NCBI GenBank assembly: GCA_026545225.1
Contig: CM048850.1
Coordinates: 5,026,001 to 5,090,000, forward strand
Origin: Cornus controversa
Taxonomy: Eukaryota; Streptophyta; Magnoliopsida; Cornales; Cornaceae
DNA: 64,000 nucleotides
Direction of reading: 5' to 3'
This document shows, one piece after another, positions 31,775-43,253 of the stretch. Numbering within the stretch: the stretch's first letter is position 1; each line of letters begins with the position of its first letter. A model generated the notes under the pieces. That model saw nothing but the letters and a program-made list of their open reading frames with translations. It was not told the DNA's origin and ran no database searches. A program made the position numbers and the translations under genes.

Positions 31775-32660
31775 AAAAGAAAGAAGCAGCTGGTATTACA
31801 AGCAGATCGCTTAAAAATAAAGCTAAGACCTCATGTACCAATCGCTTACAAAAAAAGAAAAGCAGCTGACACTACAAATCGATTGCTTAAAAATAAAGGT
31901 AAGGCCTCAAGTGCCGATCACTTACAAAAAGAAACAGTTGGTATTACAAGCCGATTGCTTAAAAATAAAACTAAAGCCTCAAGTGCCGATCGCTTACAAA
32001 AAAAAAAAAAAAAAGCAGCTGGCATTACAAGCCGATCGCTTAAAAATAAAGCTCAGGCATCAAGTGCCGATCGCTTACAAAAAAAAAAAGAAAGTAGATG
32101 ACATTACAAGTTGATCCCTTAAAACTAAAGTTAAGGCCTCAAGTGCCGATCGCTTACAAAAAAAAGGAAACAGTTGGCATTATAAACTGATCGCTTAAAA
32201 CTAAAACAAAAGCCTCAAGTGTTGATTGCTTACAAAAAAAAAAGAAGCTAACATTATAAGCTAATCGCTTAAAAATAAAGCTAAGGCCTCAAGTGTCGAT
32301 CGCTTACAAAAAGAAGCAGCTGGCATTACAAGCCGATCACTTAAAAACAAAGCTAATGCCCCAATGGCTGATCTCTTACAAAAAAAGAGAAGCAGCTGGC
32401 ATTACAAGCCAATCACTTAAAAATCAAGCTAAGGCCTTAAGTGCCGATCGCTTACAAAAAAAGAAGAAGAGCAGTTGGCATTACAAACCGATTGCTTAAA
32501 AATAAAGTTAAGGCCTCAAGTGTCGATCGCTTACAAAAAGAAGCAGCTGGCATTACAAGCTGATCGCTTAAAACTCAAGCTAAGGCCTCAAGTGCCGATC
32601 ACTTAAAAAAATAAAGGCTAAGGCATCATGTGTCTATCACTTAAAACTCTGGCCTCAAGA
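31775..32660 (+). repeat. Tat 3' UTR minisatellite, about 11 copies of a ~75-bp unit
   Basis: Each unit follows AAATAAAGCTAAGGCCTCAA, GTGCCGATCGCTTACAAA, a poly-A run of variable length, then AGCAGCTGGCATTACAAGCC. The spacing of CGCTTACAAA is about 73-82 bp, varying mostly with the A-run. The lysine-rich open frames read through it are artefacts. Tandem arrays in the region 3' of pol are a known property of Tat/Ogre elements and can seed satellite DNA. Confidence 0.88.
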
Positions 32661-32954
32661 TCGCTCAGTAAATCAAAGCTAAGGCATCATATGCCGATGG
32701 GTGATCATTCACAAAAATTAAAATCCTAAGTGATGAACAAAACTAGGATAAAGTTTTTAACATTTAGCGTTTACTGAGTGAGGCCATGGCCCAAGTTGCC
32801 ATTTTTTTTTATTTTTTGATATTTAATAAATGTCAATTACTCAAGTTTAACAGAGTCAACACAAAATGCTCAAAAGTTAAAAACAAAAATGCTTGATATC
32901 CATTAAAACATTGATTGCAAAAGAAAGGGAAGAGTACAATCATCCCTTAAAGCT
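32661..32954. other. Tat 3' region between minisatellite and antisense ORF
   Basis: AT-rich non-coding sequence with a poly-T tract near 32803. The Tat antisense reading frame ends at its right border. No LTR end or polypurine tract was recognised. Confidence 0.45.
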
Positions 32955-32985
32955 CTATATGCGCATTACAGAAAGCAAAAAGAGA

Positions 32986-33016
<31 letters not shown>

Positions 33017-33157
33017 CAGAAAAGTCATTCTTTGGTTGTTGCCCCATCCAATCCTGATCGAAGGCATCAACTATCTCGGTGCCCTTCGTGGTTTGCACTA
33101 GTACTTCTGGAGTGATTCGATGAGACGGAGGAAGATGAGAAGGAGTAGCAACAGGAG
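32955..33157 (-). pseudogene. Antisense extra ORF of the Tat element, C-terminal part
   Basis: Minus-strand reading from the Athila insertion site gives PVATPSHLPPSHRITPEV then KGTEIVDAFDQDWMG, followed by a Ser/Leu repeat encoded by the (AG)n tract at 32981-33016, with a stop at 32955-32957. The frame joins exactly to the right-hand part (43258 downward) across the 5-bp duplication AGGAG. Tat-lineage elements are known to carry extra ORFs in antisense orientation between pol and the 3' LTR, and the position and strand here fit that. Confidence 0.65.
32981..33016. repeat. (AG)n microsatellite
   Basis: An AG-dinucleotide run with one interruption (GACAG). It lies inside the reading frame of the antisense ORF tail, where it would encode alternating Ser and Leu. 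Confidence 0.85.
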
Positions 33158-34486
33158 TGGTGTTGTTTTAAAATGTATAACACACAAGTGTACGAATCTG
33201 TTGAAGTAGAGATTGGCAAGAACGAGTTCAAACCCAAGGGAATGCTTTGAAATGATAAACTAATACAAATTCAAATTAATTTAAAACTAATCTAGTTGAA
33301 TAAAGTTTGTTGATTTAAGAAATTAAACTAACATGCAAATAAAATAACATGATTGAATTCAAATAAAAAAAATTACTAAGGTGTTAGATTTCACCACCAT
33401 TAAATCCATAAAGCTTCTAATATTCATTCATTAATTTCCAAATTTAGAGTAACAATCAAGAAATCAATCTATTTCTTACTCAAGATTTAACAATAAAGCA
33501 CTACAAAAGATATATCAAAAAGGTAGATTTTTCTTCACTTCACTAGTGTAAAATTCTAAGTATCTTATGAATTCAATTTAATGAAAAACATAAGATCAAA
33601 GATTGTCACTTTAAAGAAAATACAAACCCAAGCTTAGATTAATTATAATACTTTCTGAAGCAAAAATCATAAGCATTTAAATCATACACATGGGAATTAA
33701 TGAACAAAATAACTTAACTTCATTAATGGAGGCTTCCTCCTCAATCCTATTTGAGGAGTTTAGTTACACATGGTAGAAGAAGATAACAAAAATATAAAAG
33801 ACATAATGAAATAAAATAAACAAATAAAACCCGAATTGTCTCTATCTTCTCTGCCTTGGCCTCTACTTATTTTTCTCTCTCTTTTGTTCATCTCTTTCTC
33901 TTATATTAAGGTCCTCTAGGGTGTTCTCCAAGTAAAATAAAATACAAAAGTGTTGAAAAGAAAATCTGTCAGAATATTTTCTCTGACTTGAAATCCAATT
34001 TTGACCTTGAATAAGTATGATTCATTAAATTTCCATTAAATAAAAATATATTGGGCTTCAAATTAGTTTTCCACAGCTGCTGAGTTTGCTCAATTTCGAT
34101 ATCCAAGTCAAGAGATATGGTCAAATTACCATAATTGGTGTAATATTTAAGCAGAATATTGTGACTACTTTGACACGCGATTTTTACCCCTTAAAAGTCA
34201 GAATTAGGGCTTCTTTGTGAAATATAAATCTGTTCTCCTATGAATAATCTTTCTAAGAACTCTAGGCTTGGATTGAGACGATACTTGAGGGAAAGTTATG
34301 ACTCAAATAGTAAAGCTATGCAAAGAAGTCGTGGACTTTATAATTGTTAAATTTGGACCTTTTCCACAAACATAATCATAAACCTAAAAAGACACAAAGC
34401 CACATTTATTAAATAAAATAATATAAAATAAATTACTAACAAATATAATTTTGGAGGTTTATTGTGTAAGAATTATGCACTTATCA
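33158..34486 (-). repeat. 3' LTR of element B
   Basis: About 1.33 kb, matching 41840-43253. On the minus strand it begins TGATAAGTGC at 34486 and ends in ACA/ACACCA at 33164-33158, beside AGGAG. The first few bases (TGGTGT, 33158-33163) are absent from the other copy, so the exact terminus is uncertain by six bases. A polypurine-like AAGCTTGGGGGTATT (minus strand, 34487-34501) precedes it. Confidence 0.85.
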
Positions 34487-36200
34487 AATACCCCCAAGCT
34501 TATATTTTGCTAGTCCTCGAGCAAAACTGAAGAAAACCTAACTAAACCACTTTCGCTGGCATTCTCGATTGCATTTAGCATATGCAGTAAGCCTTTAAAC
34601 CCCTAGGTTACTCCTAAAGGATGAGTTATAATCTCATGAGAGTTCCCAGTGATGATACCCACAAATATCTATCAATAAAATGACTACAATAAATATTTAA
34701 AGAATTATCATTTTTTAGCAATCCACAAACTTCTAAAAATCATGAATCAAAACAAAAGCAAAAAATTTTCCACACAATACTCAAATTAACATATCAAAAT
34801 AGTAATAAACTCTTGCCTCCTTATGAAAGTGAATTTACATCCAAACACGCGGCTTAACGATGCCCTTAGATGCAAATTGCAATATCTTCAAATCATTAGA
34901 GTCCCCTTTAAATAAAATGACCAAGACATCAACACACAAAAATGAAATATAAATAATTTTTTTTTTTTTTTTTACAGATGGATGTGCAATGTTTAAATTC
35001 ATTAAGATTTCTAGCAAACCTATGTAACAAGCTTTAGGTCAATGACTTACAAATCAGATGATTTTAGGGCATTAGGTGTAAAGACACCCCAAAGGACTTA
35101 ATAACTCGAGTCTACTAGGCTTCGAATTCAAATGAGTCATTTCATAAATTTATTTATTTTTCTCAACCCTTCACTTTTGGCATAAACACTCAATGCTTAC
35201 TGAGGCAAGAGGCCCACTTACTCGGTAAAAAGGTTGAATTGCAACATGCAATTATTAATTTTTTTTATTTTTTTATTTTAACAAACATGCCAAGGACATC
35301 TATTCTCAAGGTTCTCTAATTCAAATTGGACATTAACAAAATGTAAATCAAAGTAAAAGTACATACCCCACAATAAAGATGTAAGTGTGCTCATGTGCAT
35401 GCAAGGTATCCTAAGAATCAACAAACTACAAGATAGCTAATGTGAGTACTGATAAGGATAATTTGAATCAAAACATGAATTCAAAAGTCCAAAATTACCA
35501 AGAAACAAAAACTCCTAACCTAAAAGATGTATTCATCAATTGAATTTTTTTTAACCTAATCTTTATGCGAAAACCACAGGAACTACTTTTCTCCCCATTC
35601 TCTGAACTGGTGGGTCCCAATTTTTTAAGGTGTATATGTGATAAGATATTGATTATCCAGACACGCTAACGTATAGAATACAAAACGATTGTCTTTCTTT
35701 ATTAAAATTGTATTGTGTTGAAGCAATCTCGATAGTATTGGGTATCGAAACCAAACTTTAATAAACGGAATTAATCAACTTTATCAATCATATAAAAAAT
35801 TGTAGAATTGGTACTATATATATAGTCAGAGAATATGTGGCTATACCGGACTATTATGAATTTTTTTTGAACAAATTTTTTTAAAATTAAATACACAAAG
35901 TTACCTAACATCTCTAAACCTGTACCCCCAAACCTAGATCAGACATTGTCCTCAATGTTTTAAAAGGCTCGACAAATGAATGAAATAAGATAGAGAAAAT
36001 TAATAAAGATATTACCTGAATGCCATTTTTCCAATTTCCTTGAATCTATTCATCAATAAAGTACTAGATTTTGACAATTTCAAGAAAAGTAAGAAAAGTA
36101 GAGACAAAGAAAACACAAAAACAAAAATAACTCCTAAAATCCCTAGACTATACAAAAGACTATCAATTCTGATAGACAATATCTTTAAGAAGGACTTCCT
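34487..36200 (-). other. Non-coding 3' region of element B
   Basis: Lies between the integrase end and the 3' LTR, where Athila elements often carry an env-like region. Only AT-rich sequence with homopolymer runs and short open frames is seen. No membrane-protein-like ORF is recognisable. Confidence 0.5.
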
Positions 36201-39200
36201 CTACTTCCGGGGTTTGAACTCAAAAACTGATTTCAATCTTTGACCATTGACTTTAAACAAATTACCAGTTTTAGGATTGTCAATCTCAATAGCTCCATGA
36301 GAATAAATAGTACGGACAATAAAATGACCAGTCCAACGAGATCGTAACTTACTCGGAAAAAGATGAAATTGAGAATTATACAAAAGAAATTTTTGATTGG
36401 GTGTAAAAGTTTTTCTCAAAATGTTCTTATCATGAAATACCTTCATTTGGTCCTTATAGTTTTTTCAACATTCATATGCATCATTCCTAATCTATTCTAA
36501 TTCATTGAGTAAAAGCTTTATTTGAATTCCTGCCTTGTCAAGGGCAAAATTAAATTGTTTAATGGTCCAATATCCTCTATGCTCTAACTCAACAGGCAAG
36601 TGACATGACTTGCCATACATAAGTCAGTAGGGAGACATTCCTATGGGTGTTTTAAAAGCAGTACGGTAAGCTCATAATGCATCAGTGAGTCTTGAAGACC
36701 AGTCTTTCCTAGTGGGGTTCACCGTCTTCTCAAGAATGTTCTTGATTTCCCTTTTAAAAATTTCAACTTGACCTCTCATCTGTGGATAGTAGGGAGTTGC
36801 AACTTTATGAGTGATGCCATATTTCGTCATTAAATGATAAAAAGGCCTATTGCAAAAGTGTTTCCCTCTATCACTAATGATAGCACGAGGTGTACCAAAA
36901 TGAGAAAATATATTCTCCCTCAAGAAATGGAGCACAACCTTGTAGTCATTTATTTTGTAAGGTATCGCTTTTACCCATTAGGACACATTATCAACCCCAA
37001 CAAGGATGTACAGATTACCGAAGGAATTAGAAAATGGTCCTATAAAATCAATACCCCGGACATCAAAGATTTCAATAATAAGGATTGGATTTAAGAGCAT
37101 CATATTTCTCCTAGAGAGGCTTCCTAATTTTTTGCATCTCTCACAATCTTGACAATATAAATGAAAATCACAAAAAATAAAAGCCCAATAAAATCCACAT
37201 TGCAAAATTTGGCAGCTGTCTTTTTTCGCACTAAAATGTCCTCCATGGGCATGATCATGACAAAAGGATAGGATTTTGATTTGGTCACATTCTGGAATGC
37301 ATCTCATAATTATTTGATCAGGGCAATACTTAAATAGATATAGATCATCCCAGAAGAAGTGCTTAACCTTAGATAAAAAATATGACCTATCTTGTCTAGA
37401 TCAATCAGAGGGCATCTCACCAGTAACAAGATAATTCACAAACCAAGGCAACTGAGAGACATGCATAAGCTGCTTATCAGGAAATGACTCTATGATCGGG
37501 ACAGACTCCTAAGTAGATTCTACAACCAATCAAAATAAGTGGTCGGCCACAACATTTTCTAAACCCTTTTTATCTCAGATTTCTATGTTAAACTCTTGTA
37601 GCAACAATATCCAACGGATAAGACGCGACTTAGCATCCTTTTTAGACAAAAGATACTTCAATGCTTCATGATCCAAATAGATGATAACCTTAGATCCTAA
37701 AAGATAAGACCTAAACTTGTCTATGGCAAAAACTATCGTTAACAACTCTTTCTCAGTAGTAGAGTAATTGAGTTGTGCATTAGTAAGAGTCTTGCTAACA
37801 TAGTAAATAACATAGGAAATTTTATCAATTCGTTGCCCTAAAACAGCTCCAACTGCATAGTTAGATGCATCACACACAATTTCATAGGATACACTCCAAT
37901 TTGGAGGTAAAATGATAGGCGTAGAAGTTAACAATGCCTTGAGCTTCTTAAAAGCTTGCATGCATTCATCATTAAAGACAAAAGGAGAATCTTTGGCAAG
38001 TAAGTGGCACAAAGGTTGTGAAATTTTACTGAAGTCTTGGTTGAACCTACGGTAAAACCCTGCGTGGCCTAAGAAGGACTTGATCTCTTTCACAGTTTGT
38101 GGGGGCAAAAGATTGGAAATCAAATCTAATTTAGCTTTATCAACCTCTAAACCTTTATCAAAAATCACATATCCTAACATTATTCCCTTTTCACCATAAA
38201 ATGACATTTTTCCCAATTAAGCACAAGATTTTTCTCTTTACAACGCACCAAAACAAGAAAAATATGGTGTAAACACTCATCGAATGATTAAACAAAAATA
38301 GAAAAATCATCCATAAATACCTCTAGGAATTGCTCGACCATATCAGAAAAGATAGAGACCATACACTACTGAAAATTAGGAGGTGCATTGCATAACCCAA
38401 AAGGTATGCGACGGTAAACAAATGTTCCAAATAGGCAAGTGAATGTAATCTTTTCTTGGTCTTCAGGTGTGATCGGGTTTTGGTTATAACCAAAATAGCC
38501 ATCTAAGAAACAATAATACGCATGACTGGCTAACCTTTCTAACATTTGGTCAATAAAAGGCAAAGGAAAGTGATCTTTCCTTGTGACATCATTTAATTTT
38601 TGGTAGTCAATGCAAACACGCCATCTAGTTTGAACTCACGTGGGGATTAACTCATTATGTTTGTTTTGGACTACTGTGATACCAGATTTCTTGGGCACGA
38701 CTTGAATTGGACTCACCCAAGTACTATCTAAAATTGGGCATATGACACTCACATCTAAAAGTTTTAACTCTTTAGCTCTAACGACTTCTTTCATTGCAGG
38801 ATTCAAATGCCTTTGTGGTTCACATGATGTCTTAGCATTATCCTCGAGATGAATCCTTTGCATAACAACAGAAGGGGCAATACCTTTGATATCTGCTATG
38901 GACCAACCTATGACTTTGTTGTGTTCCTTAAGAACATTCATAAGTTTACCTTCCTGTATCTCATCTAAATTTGAAGGTATAGTTACAGGCAAGGTGTCAG
39001 AAGAGCCTAAAAACACACTCTCTAAGAGTATCATGCAGTGGTTTTAGATCTAACTTTGGTGGTTTTATAACTAAAGAAAGTGGAGGTGATTGAGAAAGAA
39101 GAAGAGGCTCAACCTTAGGTTTCCAATTGATAGTATCCATAAGAGGGACAAAATCTAACAATTTGTTGACCTCCTCAAAAGATTCTTCTAAGTCAAAATC

Positions 39201-39856
39201 ACTACCAAAATGAACTAGACATGCCTCCAAAAGGTTATCAAAACTAGACTGATAAAAAGTTTATGCCACTAGACTATCAATCATATTGACTGTATCAAAA
39301 TCTTCATTATTAGGTGGTTGGTTACTTATGTTAAAGACATTAAGCTCTACGGTCATATTCTAAATGATAGTTTCATCACTCCATTATGACAATTAATTAA
39401 GGCATTGAATGTGGCAAGGAATGGATGACCTGAGATAACTGGGATTTGTCCTTTTAGATTAATGATAGGTTGAGTATCAAGTACTATAAAGTCCATAGGA
39501 AAGTAAAACTTATCAACTTTGATCAAAACATCTTTAATAATACCTCGAGGGACTTTCACAGACCTATCTACTAACGAAAGTGTCACTGAAATTGATTTTA
39601 TCTCTCCTAACCCCAATTGCACATAAACTAAATAAGGCAACAGATTCACACTTGCCGCTAAATCTAGTAAAGCCTGCTCAATATGATGATCACCTATCAT
39701 ATATGAGATGATAGGACAACTGAGATCCTTGTACCTAACAAGGATTCTATTTTGGATTATTGAACTGACTTCCTTGGCTAGAAACACTTTCTTGTGCACA
39801 TTCAAACCACGCTTGACCGTACACAAATCTTTCAGGAATTTTGTATATGAGAGCAC
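36201..39856 (-). pseudogene. Athila pol of element B: protease, RT, RNase H, integrase
   Basis: Domains in minus-strand order. Protease 39856-39353, where the active site reads DLAAS rather than DLGAS. RT 39034-38250, with WVSPIQVVPKKSG, then PFGLCNAPPNFQ and the catalytic FMDD near 38315-38305. RNase H 38216-37575, with [31 protein letters not shown] and [11 protein letters not shown]. Integrase 37307-36672, with HAHGGHFS, CQDCERCKKLGS, IDFIGPF, ISDRGKHF and YPQMRGQVE. C-terminal KLRSRW-x-GHF near 36350. The blocks lie in different frames with stops between them, so the polyprotein cannot be made. Confidence 0.88.
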
Positions 39857-40482
39857 TTATTGGATGACATCTAAAAATGGAATGTTTATGTTGACACACT
39901 TAAAGACTTCTAGAATATTACCAAATTGTGCACCTTTTTTTGTAGGGCCCAATCGCTAAGGATATGGAGCTTTAGGGAGGGAATTCCTAACAAGGAAATG
40001 AACTTCAAAAGGTTTTGAGAAAATGGCTTGGCCTACAGGATCACTGTCGTAGTGGGGTGGTTCTTAATTTGACCACAATTATGGTCATCCTGAGAGTTCT
40101 TAATTTGATCATTGATTCTCTCTGATTCACTACTCTTAGTTTGTTCTGCTAAGTTTGGCATCTGAACTTTATTTTTGACTCATTTTCCAGATCTAAGAGT
40201 GATAGTTGACTGTACATGATCATGGGAGTTGAAAATTGAACTTGATGGGTCACTCACTTGAAATTGCCCTTTTGGGTTGGGCATTGGCTGATTGGAAAAA
40301 TTTTCTTTTTCTCTTTCTCCAACTACTGTTATTAACTGGCCTATTTGGTGGTCTAATTTTGCAATAGCCTGAGTGTTTTGTTAGGTAGTAGCCTTGACTT
40401 CATGAATGGCCTAGCCAGTTAATTGCATAAATTTTTGGAGAGAATCCTCTAAAGAAGATTGTTATTGCTATGGTGCAACAAT

Positions 40483-40749
40483 CTATGGAATGAGTTGAGG
40501 AATAGGAGGATATGATTGAGAAGGAGGGTAAAACTGGTTATTTTGCATTTGATTCCCTCCTAAGTTCATTTGAGATGGGTTTTGCCTCCATGAAAAATTG
40601 GGGTGATTTCGCGTGTTTGGATTGTATATCTTAGAAAAAGGGCTAACGAATGGCTTTCTAAAATTATTTAGTGCATTTGTCTGTTCATCATAACACTCTG
40701 AATTACCATGCATGGAGACTTTACTTAACAAGAACACTACCCCAAACAA
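40483..40749 (-). pseudogene. Athila gag C-terminal remnant (element B)
   Basis: Reads YNPNTRNHPNFSWRQNPSQM then asparagine-, glutamine- and proline-rich residues. This corresponds to the YNP-x-WRN-x-P-x-FS segment after the gag zinc knuckle in element A (2110-2160). The capsid part and the knuckle itself were not found upstream, so most of gag appears deleted. Confidence 0.65.
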
Positions 40750-41811
40750 ATATTTTTTTTATCTGAAGTTTAATTCAAGGGTAGTGATTTCTATTTTTTA
40801 TTTTTTATTCTAAAGAATTATCTTAACTAATTTCAAAATAATTCTTACCTAGTTAGACAGCTCCTACTCTTTTTCAGAGGAACTAAAGGATTACCAGTTC
40901 AGACCCACCAACGATACAACCAGGAAAGTTTCCAAGATAGATTGGAGGGGTCACAAACGGTCCCACTTAAAACTCAATCTCCTCAGAACTTTCTTAGATA
41001 TTGTAAAGTTGAAAGGTGCTCACTGGAGTTACCAAGAGTTGAAATGTCTACTTGATTTTAAATTTAAACTAAATTTGGCTTGGGGATAGACAAATGCAAG
41101 GAGATTTTTAACCTAGGTGGGCAAGGAATTGGTGATGAAATCCAATCCTTATCTTGTTGGGGGTTCATGCCATTTCTAAAATTTTAATGCAAGAATGGTA
41201 AATTAAAATGCACAAACAAAACACACAATAAAAATTAAAATAAAAAAAAATATAAAGTAAGTGAGCATGTGGTCTTTTTTTTTTATTTATTTTAAAAATG
41301 TGAAAAAAAAAGAAATATAAAATAAACTTGAAGAAAGTGTGACCCTAGGGTTATTTCTAAGTTATTCTATCCTAGAGTTATCATGCATAAGTTATCAACT
41401 TAAAAAAAAAATCTATGTTTTCCTAATCTAAAAAGAAATAAATAAATATATGCGAAAGAAAAAAAAAAGTACTTACTTGGAATTCAAAGTAATGCCCAAG
41501 AAGATGCGAAACATGTAATTTCTAATAATACCCCTTATAGAATTCAAGAAGTATAATAAAATAAAACTGAAATTGAATTATGAAGAATTACTAACATTAA
41601 AACTAAACTAAGAAGAATAATAATAATAAAAAAAAGATTACTAAAACTAAACTATAATAATAAAGAAAAAGTTTTTTAAAACCTAAAACAGTGAACTATA
41701 TAATAATAAAACTAGAAAGCATTTTTTTATAATAATAAAAAGAAAAAAGAACTAAATTATAACTAGTAGAAGAATTAAATCAACCTAAATTTGATTAGTT
41801 TCTCATTGCGA
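40750..41811 (-). other. Leader region of element B
   Basis: Sequence between the primer binding site and the gag remnant, AT-rich with many A-runs (about 41400-41760). No gag capsid coding is visible, although this is where it should begin. Confidence 0.5.
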
Positions 41812-41830
41812 TTACCAGGCAACGATGCCA
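41812..41830 (-). other. Primer binding site of element B, degenerate tRNA-Asp type
   Basis: On the minus strand reads TGGCATCGTTGCCTGGTAA, next to the 5' LTR. It differs from TGGCGCCGTTGCCGGGGAT by a few changes, most of them C-to-T or G-to-A. Confidence 0.8.
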
Positions 41831-41839
41831 AAAACTTCT

Positions 41840-43253
41840 TGTTTTAAAATATATAACTCGCAAGTATACGAATCTATTGAAGTATAGATTGGCAAGAATG
41901 AGGTCGAACCCAAGGGACTGTTTTAAGATGATAAACTAATACAAATTTAAGTTAATTTAAAACTAATCTAGTTGAACAAAGTTGGTTGAATTGAGAAATT
42001 AAACTAACATGCAAATAAAATAACACGATTGAAATCAAATAGAGAAAATTACTAAGGTGTCGGATTCCACCACCATTAAATCCATAAAGTTTCTAATATT
42101 CATTTATTAGTTCCCAAATTTAGAGTAGCAATCAAGAAATCAATCTATTGCTTATTCAAGATTTAATAATAAAGTACTACAAAATATATATAAAAAATGT
42201 AGATTTTTCTTCGCTTTACTAGTGTAAAATTCTAAGTATCTTATGAATCCAATTTAATAAAAAACATAAAATCAAAGATTATCACTTTTAAGAAATACAA
42301 ACATAATCTTAGATTAATTATAATACTTTCTAACTACCACATATACATGATATAAATGGTGAAAGAAGTATAAAATAATTAATCGCAAGAAGCGAAAATC
42401 ATAAGCATTTAAATCATACACATGGGAATCAATTAATGAACTAAATAACTTCACTTCATTAATAGAGGTTTCCTCCTCAACCCTAGTTGAGGATTTTAGT
42501 TACACATGGTAGAGGCAGAGATTTTAGTTACACATGGTAGAGGAAGATAACAAAAATATAAAAGACATAATAAAATAAAATAAACAAATAAAATTCAGAT
42601 TGTCTCTATCTTCTCTGCCCTGTCCTCCACTTGTTTTTCTCTCTCTTTTCTGCTCATCTCTTTCTCTTAGATAAAGGTCATCTAGGGTGTTCTTCAAGTA
42701 AAAGAAAATAGGAAAGTGTTGAGAAGAAAATCTACCAGAATATTTTCTCTGACTTAAAATCCAATTTTGACCTTGCATAAGTGTGATTCACGAAATTTCT
42801 ATAAAATACAAATATCTTGGACTTCAAGTTAGATTTCCACAACCACTGAATTTTCTCAATTCTGATATCTGAGTTAAGAGATATGGTCAAATTACCATAA
42901 TTGGTGTAATGTTTGCGCAAAATATTGTGACTACTTTGACACACAATTTTCACCCCTTAAAATTCAGAATTCGGGTTTCTTTGTGAAATACAAATCTGTT
43001 CCCCTATGAATAAGATTTCTAAAAACTCTAGGCTTGTATTAATCTGATACTTGAGCGAAAAGTTATTGCTCAAATAATAAAGCTGCGCAGAGAAGTCGTG
43101 AACTTTATATTTGTTGAATTTGGGTCATGTCCACAAACATCACCATAAACCTAAAAAGACACAAAATCACATTTATTAAATAAAGTAATATAAAATAAAT
43201 TACAAACAAATATAATTTGAGAGATTTATTGTGTAAGAATTATGCACTTATCA
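41840..43253 (-). repeat. 5' LTR of element B
   Basis: About 1.41 kb, starting TGATAAGTGC at 43253 on the minus strand and ending AAAACA at 41840. It carries an extra ~60-90 bp segment near 42330-42400 that the 3' LTR lacks. Many substitutions separate the two LTRs, so this insertion is older than element D. Confidence 0.85.

Larger units (their letters stand above)
33158..43253 (-). mobile_element. Athila-type element B with both LTRs, TSD AGGAG
   Basis: A 10.1-kb minus-strand element with LTRs at both ends, a tRNA-Asp-type primer binding site next to the right LTR, remnants of gag and pol between, and a G-rich polypurine-like tract next to the left LTR. AGGAG flanks it at 33153-33157 and 43254-43258. 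It interrupts the antisense ORF of a Tat element, and removing it restores that reading frame. Unlike element A it keeps RT and RNase H, though all domains are broken. Confidence 0.9.

Noticed and set aside
31721..32499. Lysine-rich repeated open frames
   Set aside because: They are products of translating the A-rich 75-bp minisatellite.
31775..32660. CRISPR-like spaced repeats
   Set aside because: The units are contiguous tandem copies with drift and no unique spacers, in a plant retroelement. No cas genes are present.
34487..36200. Env-like gene of Athila B
   Set aside because: No ORF of adequate length, signal peptide or membrane segment is seen in this stretch.
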